NCBI GenBank assembly: GCA_051453625.1
Contig: JBOZIK010000001.1
Span: 97,446,462-97,510,461 of the forward strand
Source of the DNA: Welwitschia mirabilis
Lineage: Eukaryota; Gnetophyta; Gnetopsida; Welwitschiales
DNA: 64,000 nt
Reading direction: 5' to 3'
A program made the translations under genes and the position numbers. The notes beneath the pieces are model-generated. The model searched no databases. It had not been told where the DNA came from and worked only from the letters and a program-made list of their open reading frames with translations. Shown here piece by piece: positions 46,781-58,418 of this stretch (positions are counted from its first letter, which is position 1; the number at the start of each line of letters is the position of its first letter).

Positions 46781-49700
46781 GAAATAATCTAAGATAAAAT
46801 TTAGACAATGATAGGGAAGAAGCTATCCTCATTAAGGAAAACCTCTAAGACTAGCTCTTCTATCATGTTTATAATAGAAGGTTGCTCATATATTTTCAGC
46901 CTTTGTCTATTAACTTTCTAAATTTCTTTAGTGGTTAAGCCAAGAATCTCAATAGAGCCATTAGAATGTACTTTCACAATAAGGTAAGGATCTAATCATT
47001 TTGAGATTAACTTGTTATGTTGAAGATACACTCTCATATTATATTGAAGACTAGTTGACTAGGTTCAAATTTCTTATGAATCAGTGTTTTATCATGTTTG
47101 AACTTATTTTGAGCTTTGTGAATAAGTTAATGATTAATAGCTTAAGTTTATTTTTCTTCTAAATGATCTAATTGAAAGAACAAGTTTTATGATTTTCTTC
47201 TAAATTTACAAGATTAAGTTGATATACAGAACAATAATAATGATAATAAACATTAACAGGTAAAACACAAACTTTACCGTGTACAAGTTTGTAGGGTGAG
47301 AAATAAAATGAATGATGCCAAGTTNNNNNNNNNNNNNNNNNNNNNNNNNNNNNNNNNNNNNNNNNNNNNNNNNNNNNNNNNNNNNNNNNNNNNNNNNNNN
47401 NNNNNNNNNNNNNNNNNNNNNNNNNNNNNNNNNNNNNNNNNNNNNNNNNNNNNNNNNNNNNNNNNNNNNNNNNNNNNNNNNNNNNNNNNNNNNNNNNNNN
47501 NNNNNNNNNNNNNNNNNNNNNNNNNNNNNNNNNNNNNNNNNNNNNNNNNNNNNNNNNNNNNNNNNNNNNNNNNNNNNNNNNNNNNNNNNNNNNNNNNNNN
47601 NNNNNNNNNNNNNNNNNNNNNNNNNNNNNNNNNNNNNNNNNNNNNNNNNNNNNNNNNNNNNNNNNNNNNNNNNNNNNNNNNNNNNNNNNNNNNNNNNNNN
47701 NNNNNNNNNNNNNNNNNNNNNNNNNNNNNNNNNNNNNNNNNNNNNNNNNNNNNNNNNNNNNNNNNNNNNNNNNNNNNNNNNNNNNNACAAGTTTGTAGGG
47801 TGAGAAATAAAATGAATTATGCCAAGTTGTATGGTAAACCTAAAGAATATCATTTAGTTTAAAAACCCATGACTTACTATTGTTAAAAACATGTTTTTAA
47901 AGTACTTTTTTATTTTTATATTAGCATTTTTAGCTTATCCATTAGTTTGAGTGTAAGAAGAACAAGCTAATCTATGTTCTATACTAATGGATAAAGAGGT
48001 TTTCTAAAAAGGTGATTAATGAAATGAGTTTCTTGATCACTAATAATTATTTAAGAAAAACTAAAATGTTAAAAAATTTGAGTTCTAACAAAATTAAAAA
48101 TGGTTCAGGCATCATTTTAGGAAGTAAGAATTGATTTAACCCATTTATTCACATAATCTATAGCCACTAAAATGTAATATTTGTTATTAGAAGATGGTTT
48201 AATTATGTCTATGAAATTAATTCCCTAATAATAAAAAGGTTAACACTCAATAATAGGTTTAAGGAACATGTCTTATAATCATAAAAGGCTACCAAAGTGT
48301 TGACATGCATTACACCTTCTAGCATAATTAAAAGAGTCTTCAAAAAGACTATGCCAATAAAATCTAGAGTGAAGAATTTGTATGGCTATTTTCTGACAGC
48401 TAAAATATTTACCACAAATATCATCATGAGAAAGATAAAGGATATCAATATTTTCCCATTCTAATACACATTTTCTCATAATTTTATCTTTTCACCTATG
48501 ATAAAGACGGGGCACTATCCACTTATAGTCATCTATCCCATGGAAAAAAAGATTTTCTTTAACTATGACTCCAATTTTGTGGTGTTTTTAAAGTATCAAG
48601 ATAATTGATGATATTCATGTATCATGGAGGAGTATTAGTAGAAGATACAGTAAAAATTTATTCATCTAAAAAAGAATAATTGATAGAAAGATAATTAGAA
48701 GAAGAAGAAAGGTATGATAAGTGATCTACCACATTGTTGTATTTTCCTACTTTATCTATGATTATGAGATTGAATTATTGCATTAAGAGGATCTATCTAA
48801 TCAACCTAGTAATAGAATCATTCTTAATCATTAAGTATTTAATCACTGCATGATCTATATAGACATTTATATAGAAGCTTAAAAGATAATGTCTGAGATT
48901 ATTGAGGTAAAAGATTATGGCTAACATCCATTTCTTAATATTTAAGTAATTTTCTTAAGCTTTAGATAATGTTTTACTATGGTAAGATATGACTTTAAAA
49001 TCATTTTCATATTTTTGTCCACGCACCCCACCTATAGCAAAATTACTATCATTGCACATTAACTCAAAATTGTTTTTCAATTAGCTCCCATTACAATAGG
49101 AGCATAAGAGAGTTTACATTTAAGTTTATGGAAAGTAAGTTGACAAAATGTATCCTAATCAAATTTAACTTCTTTTTTAAGTAATAAGTATAGGAGTTTA
49201 CAGATTTTAGCATAATCATGTATGAAATGGTGTTAAAAATCATAATGTATAAGAAAAAATTAGAGTTACTAAACATTATTTAGGGGAGTTAGGTTTTGAA
49301 TGATACCAACCTTTTCAGAATCCATCCTAATTCCTTTTTTTAAATGTAACAATCTATCACAATTTCACTTTTAAGTAAAAATAAGATCTTTTCCCAACTT
49401 AAATGAAGTTCAAACTCTATGCATCTATCAAGGATTTTTTTCAATCTTTTTAAGATTTGATCAAAGATTTCTCCAAAGATTGAAAAGTGATCCATAAAGA
49501 TTTCTATTGGATCCTCTAATGTATCCAAGAAAAATCCCATCATAGTGCATTAAAAAGTTCTAGGAGCATTACATAATCCAAGTGGCATTCCTCTAGAAGT
49601 AAACATCCCAAAATATAAATTAAAAGTTATTCTAGATTGGTCTTTTCTAGCTATGCAAACCTAGTTAGAACTGTTGTATCCATCTAACAAGTAATAAAAT

Positions 49701-50000
49701 GAGTATCCCTGAATTCTATCAATTATCTAGTTAATAAAGGATAGGGGGCAATGAAATTTTTTTATGACTTCGTTTATTTCTCTAAAATCTATGCATACTC
49801 TTCATTTCCCATTCTTTTTTGGTACTATAGTTAAGAGACTAATCCATTTACTATCTGATATAGTATAAATGATTTTATCATCCATTAACTTAATGATTTC
49901 ACACTCAACTACTTATTTAAGTGCTGGATTTAATTTTATTTATGGTTGCCTAATAGGTTTCACATTTTCCTCAAGATGGCTTTTATGCTAAATAATAGAA
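46781..50000 (-). pseudogene. B integrase, RNase H and reverse transcriptase
   Basis: The integrase zinc region at 48279-48479 reads CGKYFSCQKIAIQILHSRF, YWHSLFEDSF and CNACQHFGSLL, the Athila/Tat 'GHFG...FYWP-x-LFKDA...C-x-x-C-Q' pattern. RT at 49340-49543 reads EIFMDHFSIFGEIFDQ, where the second catalytic Asp of FMDD is His. The RT start VCIDFREINE lies near 49775-49800. The integrase core near 46800-48200 is heavily decayed and includes a 462-base N gap with duplicated flanks. Confidence 0.78.
47325..47786. other. Assembly gap (462 N) with duplicated flanks
   Basis: The 42 bases before the gap ('acaagtttgtagggtgag' to 'gccaagtt') recur after it with one change. Open frames spanning the N run are meaningless. 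Confidence 0.85.
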
Positions 50001-51000
50001 TGAGGAATGGCAAATAAATCTTTATGAGATCAAATGAATGCATGCATTTTAGAAGTCAAAAGGGATATTAAGGTTGACTCTTATTTAAGGAAGAGATTTT
50101 CATTTATTAGTACAAATTTTTTTCAATTGTTACAAAGAAAAAAAATTCAATTCACTAGGAAGTTTTTTCAAATTCATATTCAAATTAATATTTTTAGTTT
50201 CTGACTCATGTAGTGGATGATCTCCCTTAAAGTATGAGTTTTTACTTGTTGTTAAAAATTGGACTTTCTTACATACTAATGGTTCTAGTTCTTCTTTATT
50301 CTAATCTAAAAATTAATTTTCTAAATGCTTATAGTTGGATGTATTGAAATATTCTAAGTTTTTAATCTCAAGTGGATCATTACAAAGCACAAGTTTGTGT
50401 AACATTAGCCATCTTTATTCAAGGGAATGATGTTGAAGAAATAATATTGGTTTAATTTGATTTTCTACATCCCAATCATCACCTAGGACTTTCTTAGCTA
50501 CATCAAAAACTCTAATTAAGAACTTTTTATTTCCTAGGTGGCACTTCATCATCACAGTTCTTATATCAATAATGCAATAGGCTATTGCATAGAATGCTCT
50601 TCCTAGAAGTAATGAGTAACCTCTGTTATATTTAACTTTAATAACAACCACATCTATCAAGTAGGATGCCTTTTTAATTTGAATCACTAAATCTTTGATG
50701 ACCCCTAAGGGTTTCTTAACTGATTTGTTGCTAATTCTAAAAGAATCTAAGTAGGTTCTATTCTACCTTCTAAACCAAGTCTCTTACAAATATTTAATGG
50801 CATGATGTTAACACCTTCTCTAAAGTTAATTAAAGCTTTTTTTATTCTTTTGTCTTCCTCTAATGTAACACTCTTTGTTGCTACCCTTGGATCCTTAAAT
50901 TTTGGAGATTTCTATAACACTAAATTTGTGAGAGATTGGGCTAAAAAGATCTTACTATGAATAAGTCATTTTTGTTTTTTCTTATTAATTCTTTCCATAG
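50001..51000 (-). pseudogene. B protease region
   Basis: The frame at 50415-50687 (90 codons) reads KKASYLIDVVVIKVKYNRG, LLLGRAFYAIAYCIIDIR and KCHLGNKKFLIRVFDV. This corresponds to the C-terminal half of Athila/Tat proteases, where 'LILGRPFLATGRALIDV' precedes a hydrophobic strand. The active-site DSG segment, expected near 50800-50900, was not recognised. Confidence 0.7.
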
Positions 51001-53390
51001 CTTAGAGGATTTTGGACTTTTTTGCAAAAGTTTATAGAATGATAAGTTTATACTCACATTTTACATTATATGTTCATTAAAATTTGGATTTGTGTTAAGT
51101 CTATTAAGCCAAGGAGTAGTTGGTTTCTTTTATAATTTTTTGTTTTCAAATTTTGTCAAGAGAAAATAAGTTATGATTTTTTAATATTTTGATATCCTAT
51201 TCTTTCTCATCATCTCTAGTGTAATTTTGGAAGATTAATGATTTATAAGAAGGGGGGTTTAGTTCATGCCCACTTTATATTACAACCTTATAATCTTTTC
51301 TCATTTCATTGGGATTTGGTAGAGCTTGTATCACTAATGATTCTTTTAGTCTTTAGTTAAACAACATGGTTTGTTAAAGGATATTTACTAAGTTCCAAAT
51401 GCTTAAGTTTGTCTTTTCAATGCTAGATTTTGTCTTTTATTATTATCTCCTAAGTTAATCTATAAACTTTCTAAGTGAATCATCTTGATTTAAAAGTTTG
51501 ATGAACTTGGTTGAAAGTTTAAATTTTCAAATTTATTTTTGAAAGGTTGAAAATGGGTTTGAATATTTTTGAGTTTGTTATTAAAGGTTTGAAAATTAGA
51601 TTATGAATTCATACTAGGTTATGATTAGTTTTAATTTGATTTTGATTTCTAAAGTTTGAAAGGTTTTGGTTAAAAGTAGAAACTTTTTCATACATTTTTC
51701 CTTATCTGTTGGAAATAGTGGACAATCCTTGGTTATGTGATAGTTGTCCTTGCATAAATCACATGTTAGAAAAACACTTTTTTTAGTTACTGATTTTGCA
51801 TCTAGAATTATTTTTTACGTACTTCTCCAAAGTTATGGTGAATTATCTAATCAAATTTATAGGGTTATATTCTATTTTTCCTACCTCCTTTTCTTGTTTT
51901 ACTTCTTTAAAATATTTAATGGTTTATCCTACAGTGTAGTTGTCTCTCAATTTTGGCCTTGTTTAGCTTAGTTCTACAAGTTCTTCTAGTGTTTTAAAGG
52001 CATTTTCTAATGTAAGGTTCATTAGGTTTCCATACAAGAAAAGTCTATGAGTTGTTTTATTTGGCTATTTAGATCACAATAAAAGTAATTATTAGCACTT
52101 CTTATGTGAAAGCATCTATTGGATTAGAGTGAATTGTGATAAAGAAGCATTCGTAAGTAGAAGCATAATCCTCTTGTGGTTGTTGTTGGAAACTTGTCAC
52201 TTTTGTTTTCTCCCTAATAGTTGCTTTACTTATAAATCTTTTAATGAATACTTCTTGGACTTAATTCCAAGTTTTTATACTCTTATGGGGTATAGTTTTC
52301 AATTAAAGTTTTGCTTTTTCTTTCAACGTAATAGGAAAAATTACCATATAGTATGATCACTAATCCTTTTCTTTTTGGTTTTATAGGTAATAGCTAACTA
52401 TTTAATGTCTACAATGTATTAGAGGGGATCCTCATTATGTTTACCACTAAAGATGGGATAGGCATTTAAATTCTTTAATTGAACATCATCTCTTGAGGAT
52501 AAATCAAAGGGAGTTTGTATTTCTTATTTCCTATTAACTATTAATTCCTTAATGGTAAAGTTCTTATTAGGACTAGGGGTTGAAGACCNNNNNNNNNNNN
52601 NNNNNNNNNNNNNNNNNNNNNNNNNNNNNNNNNNNNNNNNNNNNNNNNNNNNNNNNNNNNNNNNNNNNNNNNNNNNNNNNNNNNNNNNNNNNNNNNNNNN
52701 NNNNNNNNNNNNNNNNNNNNNNNNNNNNNNNNNNNNNNNNNNNNNNNNNNNNNNNNNNNNNNNNNNNNNNNNNNNNNNNNNNNNNNNNNNNNNNNNNNNN
52801 NNNNNNNNNNNNNNNNNNNNNNNNNNNNNNNNNNNNNNNNNNNNNNNNNNNNNNNNNNNNNNNNNNNNNNNNNNNNNNNNNNNNNNNNNNNNNNNNNNNN
52901 NNNNNNNNNNNNNNNNNNNNNNNNNNNNNNNNNNNNNNNNNNNNNNNNNNNNNNNNNNNNNNNNNNNNNNNNNNNNNNNNNNNNNNNNNNNNNNNNNNNN
53001 NNNNNNNNNNNNNNNNNNNNNNNNNNNNNNNNNNNNNNNNNNNNNNNNNTTTCTATTAACTATTAATTCCTTAAGGGTAAAGTTCTTATTAGGACTAGGG
53101 GTTGAAGACCCTATGACTTGATTTTATTTTTGTACAATATTTGACATCATAAAACTATCTTCTTCTAAATTACTTTCTAAAAAGCTTTCTTTTGTGGAAT
53201 CAAAATCAGAAAACAATAAACTCAAAGAGATATTGTACACACTTGAGGATTGCATTCCTCACTCTGATTCAAAGTCAACCAATATTCTCTTATGTTTTCT
53301 TTTATTAAAAGCCTTTCTATCTGATATTTCTTTCCTAAATTGACCTTGTCACAACATCCTTCAAATAGTAAATAATAGAAAATAAAATTA
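51001..53390 (-). pseudogene. B gag remnant
   Basis: The gag C-terminal mark lies near 51245-51290 as SGHELNPPSYK, matching 'LRSG-x-E/K-L'. Near 52395-52490 the - strand reads RDDVQLKNLNAYPIFSGKHN followed by EDPL, the 'L...FHG-x-x-x-EDP' start of the retrotransposon gag domain. The frame at 53222-53422 may include the N-terminus. A 461-base N gap at 52589-53049 is flanked by near-identical 60-base copies. The + strand frames at 51744-51971 and 52129-52356 are antisense shadows. Confidence 0.65.
52589..53049. other. Assembly gap (461 N) with duplicated flanks
   Basis: About 60 bases ('tttctattaactattaattc' to 'ggttgaagacc') occur on both sides with one change. Open frames spanning the N run are artefacts. 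Confidence 0.85.
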
Positions 53391-53800
53391 AAAAAAAAAC
53401 TAATAGTCATCTGTCTAGTCATGGGGATAACACAGGGGATGATGAAAACTAACTACTACAGAACTAAAAATTGTTGTAATCTAAAAACAAAAAGTGTAAA
53501 ATAAAATTAGAGTTATCATCCACGTTGTCATGGGGATGATAGAGGATATGGAAGTTATTTTACTATTGAAACAGAAACCGAACAAAAAATTTGCAAATAG
53601 AAAGTAAACTAGGAAATCGGTATCATTATTCTCAATGTTACGAAGATGACATAGAGGATGATAGACTATTATTAAAAAACCAAGAAAAATAGAAAACTAA
53701 AAACTTACAATTCCTAAATAGAAATACAATGTTGCTATAGATAAATATTCAAGCTAAAATGTAATTTATTCACCTAAGTGATGATAATCCTTGTACTTCT
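53391..53800 (-). other. B 5' leader with repeated 'gtcatggggatgac' motif
   Basis: Three copies of a motif near TCATGGGGATGACAGAGGAT lie at 53418-53445, 53527-53552 and 53635-53665 on the + strand. They are spaced 108 bases apart with little length variation. The same motif occurs in the B LTRs and, as TCATCTAGATAGCAC-type sequence, in the leader of C. Confidence 0.65.
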
Positions 53801-53804
53801 CATT

Positions 53805-53833
53805 TGCCTTCCTTCGCAACGGTTCCAAGATTT
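53805..53833 (-). other. B primer-binding site (Athila type)
   Basis: On the - strand the LTR end CACTACA is followed by AAAT and CTTGGAACCGTTGCGAAGG. This corresponds to the Athila/Tat PBS TTGGCGCCGTTGCCGGGG, complementary to an Asp tRNA, with several C/G to A changes. Confidence 0.7.
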
Positions 53834-55075
53834 TGTAGTGAATATTTTTGCAATCCTTTATGTCTTACCGAATCTTATTAATCAAAATAGATATATTACA
53901 AAATACAATATATGAGTATAAATGGAAGTAACCCAAATGTCATAAATCCATTGAAGGCATGCAAAAGAAGAAGGAGAATTGATTTTTAAAGATAATACCA
54001 TATCCAAACTTAGGAATAATGCAAGAAACTAAATATGCAATGCAATGCAAATATGACTAAAGCTAGATGAATACCTATCCAATTACTTAATTGACTTATC
54101 AAGCAGACTAACCTTGTATAACTTAAATCATCTAAGGAACTGTCACTAACTAAGATCAATTTAGGCTATTAAGTGAGTTAAATAAAGTGTAATGCAAAAA
54201 TACTTCTAAACTATTTTTGTTAACGTTAATAAAGGTTGTCCTTAAGATTTATATCATTATTGAAACTATCATCAAATCAAGAACAACATACAGCATAAGG
54301 GATATTAATAATATAAATGCACAAAAAAGAAATAGAATTTGTATTAACAATTATACTAGCATTTAGGTTGTAAACCAGCTATACCTAAGTGAAGGATGCA
54401 CAACCCAATACCAAGGAGACATCTTTCTGCAACTTATAAGATTAATCTTCCTTCCTTAGATCTCTTATCATAAGAATTTTTGATGCATTGAAGATGGATA
54501 GGAAGGTTAAGAAAAGGGTTTATTTATACAACACAGAAGATAAAACCATCCCACAAAATGTGCTAAAAATGCATTTAAATCAAGGAAAGAAATAGATGAA
54601 ATGGATGAATATTAGCTAATCATTTCAGGTATTGTCCTGACTATCATGGAGATGACTAAAGGAACAATGGTACATGCATTATATTTGTCATCTTACATGT
54701 TATGGAAAAAACCATGTAGACAACATCCCTTTCGAAAAGATGAACTTAGTGGTACCAGCTCTAGTTCACATCAGCATTCCCATGTGGCTTGTACAGTTTG
54801 ATCATCATGTCTATCATGGAGATGACAGAGGATACGATGGTCCTTTTTTCATTCTAACTTAAAAGAAGCTAACCTCTAGCAATATTAATTTTCCTCCAAA
54901 GCACTGAGCATTAGAATATGCCTAAAATTCCTCTAAATATATCAAGAATTGCATATTCCAATGATCATTAATTAACTCTTCATAATCCTGATAATTGTGT
55001 CTAAACTTGTATGAATTTCCTACAAAATAGCTCATAACATTCCATTAAATACATACAATTGAACAGTGCATCATG
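53834..55075 (-). repeat. B 5' LTR
   Basis: It is the partner of 43862-45053. It starts TGTAGTGAATATT on the + strand, next to the PBS, and ends GTGCATCATG. It carries motif copies at about 54634 and 54808 ('atcatggagatgac'). It is inverted relative to the LTR of C at 56434-57690. The + strand open frame at 54674-54862 is within the LTR and has a counterpart at 44651-44857, but the two do not keep the same reading frame throughout. Confidence 0.83.
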
Positions 55076-56433
55076 GAATTACCCCTAAGGAAGTGCATTT
55101 CAGATCATCAAGTAAGGCCTTGATTTCTAAGTAAACTTCATTTTGGGCTATCAGGAATTTTTTTAAAGAGTACTCTATTTTATCATTTTTGTGAGAAGTA
55201 AATTATTTATCCTCAATAATTCATTCTACCCTATCTATGTACTGTACCTATTTGTCATTTAATGAAAACTTTATAATATTAAAGAATTTTAACACTATCG
55301 TCATGTTACTGAATAAAATTTTTATTAATCCATTTTTGTAATTAATTAAGGAATTTGTAGTTACTAAGAATTGTCTTTCTAAGATGATGAGCACTATTTG
55401 ATTTGATGAATTATCCATGTCCAAGATCATAAAATCTATTGGGAAGTAACAATTATTCACTCTAACTATGATGTTCTCAAAGACTCTTAATGGTATTTTA
55501 ATAGACTTTCTAATAATTAAAGTTGGAATTTTATTTTTTTTATTCCTTTCAAACCTAACTACTTATAGATTTTATAAGGAAGTAATTTTAGACTAGTTCT
55601 AAAATTCGATAAGGCTTGGTTGCATGTTTTGTTTCTTATAGTAATGATAATTGTGGGACATCCAGGGGCTTTGTACTTTTGTGGGAATTGATTTTGGAAA
55701 ATCACACTTATTTAGTAAACTAAAAAGGTTTTAAATTTAATGTTCATTTGCCTTTTTATAGTGCATAAGTCCTTAAGGAATTTATCATAGGAGAGGATCT
55801 ATTTAATGGCTTCTAGAAGAGAAACGTTTATCTCAACCTATTTGAAAATTTATAGGGCAACTAATTACTTTTTTATTATATTATCCTTTATAAAATATTA
55901 GGGAAAAGGTAATGGTTCTTTATAAATAGGTAATGGATTTTCACTCTTATCATTTTCCTTATTTTCTATGGGATTTTTTTAATCCATAGGATTATTTTAT
56001 GTGGATGGATTTTTTGGTCCTTTCCCACTCCTAAGGCATATAGATTTGATTTCTCCTAAGTATTCTATCCCTTTTATAAAACTAAGTCCTTTTGGATTTT
56101 CATATTTATCTTTAGTTTATTAATGAAATAATGTGGGTGATGATTTGTTAGAGTTAGCTTATACTCTATTCAAGCCTTTTATTTGTCTATTCTTATCTTT
56201 GATTTATTTGCATTTGTATTTTCATAAACATTTTAAAGGTATCCTTCAATGAGTTAGACAAAGTGGTTGAATGGTTTGATGATGAAAGATAAGAAATAAA
56301 AGATGAGGAGAATGAAGTCTTAGGTTGGATTTTTTTATTATGAAATGTTATCTTATTTCCAAGAGAAATTTGGATGATTTTGGTATCCAAGATTGTAAGT
56401 TTTAAGTGGAAGCTATTCTTGGGGTTTTATCAT
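55076..56433 (-). pseudogene. A protease and gag C-terminus
   Basis: The protease frame at 55248-55460 reads CYFPIDFMILDMDNSSNQIV and LERQFLVTTNSLINYKNG. It matches the 'F-P-x-DF-x-VLDM...LILGRPFLATG' segment of Athila/Tat. Gag follows at higher coordinates: IKSICLRSGKGPKN near 56020-56055, the conserved 'TLRSGK' mark at the gag end, and SLKDTFKMFMKIQMQ at about 56195-56250. The segment is the upstream continuation of the pol at 43861, separated from it by B. It is cut at 56433 by C. Confidence 0.78.
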
Positions 56434-57690
56434 TGATGGTTATTGCAATGCCAAATTGTATGTTTTGATGGGGTATTTTAAGTATTTTTGCAAGACATTT
56501 AAATAAATTTTAATACAAAATGGTAGTTATTAATAGTCAAGGAGAAAATCATAGAAATGCATAATTACCAATACATTTGGAGGCATTTTGAATGAATTCT
56601 GATACTTTACATTCTGAGGAGAAATTAATGATCTACAAGGCCAAATTCACTTGATTAAAGAGCTTAAAAAAATTCAACATGACATCCATTATCTAGAAAA
56701 CCATCTAGACAACACCACCTATATGCTAACATGGGTGCTGACTGTACTAACAATGGAAGCTAAAAATGAAGCTTCATCATCTATACCATCATCCAGATGA
56801 TAAGGAAGATAATAACTAATTTCAGTCAATGCACCAAACTTTATTAAACTTAGGTAATGTGTCATGCATATTCTATGTGCCATTAGGATTTCAATTGTAT
56901 CTATTAGATTTGCTAATTTTTGAGTCTGTTGTTGTAAATAAATACCACCTTTATCCTTGACTCTAATCATCTTCTTTGCATTAAAAATTATTATCATAGA
57001 AGATCAAAGAATAAAAGGTTTGTATGTTAGTTACAGAGAGGAGTCTTCCTTGATGTTGAACTATGTCTTCTTCATTGAGATATTGCTACTTTGTAATAGG
57101 ATGTTGGTTCATATTTTAATAAAAATATTCTTTTAGTTTTATATATATTTATATGTATGTCCCTTATCATTTATGTTGGCTATGATTTCATGATAGTTTT
57201 AGAATTGATATAGATCATCAAGGGAAACCTTTATTAAGGTTAAAAATGTTAGTTTAGAATTTGCATTACATTGCATTTTATATTTTTCAACTTAATCATG
57301 AAATTTTTTTTATAATTTATTTGACATACCTAATAGCCTAGATTAATTAGCGCTAGTGACAATTTCCTTGTTTGATGTAGGTTATGTAGGATCAATCTTA
57401 GTAACAAAGATTTGATAGTCAGATAGATATTACATTTAAAGTAGATTTTATTTTTCATTACATTAATGTATTTATTTTCTTACATTATTAATTTTTAGTT
57501 TGAACCTAAAAAGAAAAATAAAAAAATGCATTACTTAAGACAATTTTCTAGCTTTAAGTCTAGTGCCTTTGATAGATTACAACATTCAGGTTCACTTCCA
57601 TCTATACTAGGATGCTATTTTGTAATATATTTGTGATTGACAGGATTTGATAAAGGACATAACATTTTCATAAATATACATCGTAACATC
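56434..57690 (+). repeat. C 5' LTR
   Basis: Compared with the reverse complement of the B LTR it shares 'atttggaggcatttt' (56575), 'acatgggtgctga' (56731) and 'ctaatagcctagattaa' (57331). 'ggttatgtaggatcaatctta' is also shared with small changes. It starts TGATGGTTATTGC. The - strand frame at 56719-56997 falls inside the LTR and is not a gene. Confidence 0.75.
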
Positions 57691-57716
57691 TTGGTACTAT
57701 TGCTAAGGAAGGTCAT
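57691..57716 (+). other. C primer-binding site remnant
   Basis: The sequence CATCTTGGTACTATTGCTAA followed by GGAAGG corresponds position by position to the B PBS (CTTGGAACCGTTGCGAAGG). It places the end of the LTR just upstream and sets C on the + strand. Confidence 0.65.
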
Positions 57717-58418
57717 AAGAAGTTCAAAAATTATCATTACCTAGATAAATTATTTGAATTTCAGTTCAGGTATTTGTTTATAATAGCATTGTATTTTTAA
57801 TATAAATACAATAGTTTTCCATTTTGTAGTTTTTTATTTTTTCATTTTATGTTTTTCAATTAGTCATTCTTTTTATCATCTAGATAGCACAAGTAGATGA
57901 TGGCCTAGGATTAGAATTTTTCTTGTTATTTTTTCATAGTTTTAGTTTTAGTTTTTCACAATGTAATAAGTTGATATCATCTCCTCTATCATTCAGATAG
58001 CATAGAAAGATGATTGATAGTGTGTTTTTATTTTGGTTTTTGGTGATTCTATTTTTTATTTTCTTTTTTTTTCTATTTTATAAACATTCAAGATATCATC
58101 TGGATGATTGTTGAGGTAATAAACAAATAGACATTTTGCTAAGCATGCAAGGACATGATAAAATCTAGTGAAAAGCTAAAGTATCTGAGGGCATGAAGCT
58201 TAATCAAGAAAAATAATACAAAATGCTTTCTTGATGAAAAATAAAATTCAGGTATGCATATCTTAGGTATAAAATATCTAATATTTGAAGAAAACTTTTT
58301 CTAATTTTGTGATTCTAGAACAAAATTTTTCAAATAGCAGCAGTGAAAATACTAGAATAGAAGAAAAATCACTTCATCCCCTTCTTCATTAATAAGTAGT
58401 ATCACATAAAAACATGAT
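57717..58418 (+). other. C 5' leader with paired ATCATC / GATGAT motifs
   Basis: Three motif copies lie at 57876-57902, 57983-58012 and 58096-58112. The first reads ATCATC, TAGATAGCACAAGTA, GATGAT, a 6-base inverted repeat around a 15-base centre. Spacing is again about 107-110 bases, like the B leader (53418, 53527, 53635), so the two leaders are homologous in inverted orientation. No gene lies here. Confidence 0.6.

Larger units (their letters stand above)
43862..55075 (-). mobile_element. B: Athila/Tat-like gypsy element, nearly complete
   Basis: LTRs of about 1.2 kb lie at 43862-45053 and 53834-55075. An Asp-type PBS lies inside the right LTR, and gag, protease, RT, RNase H and integrase remnants lie on the - strand. 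The element splits A between its protease and RT. The flanks are TATTT (43857-43861) and GAATT (55076-55080), only a weak target-site match, so the exact ends are uncertain by a few bases. Three N gaps (46520-46619, 47325-47786, 52589-53049) lie inside, each flanked by near-identical duplicated ends. Confidence 0.83.

Noticed and set aside
56719-56997. 92-codon - strand gene
   Set aside because: It lies within the C LTR, shown by homology to the B LTRs, and has no recognised motif.
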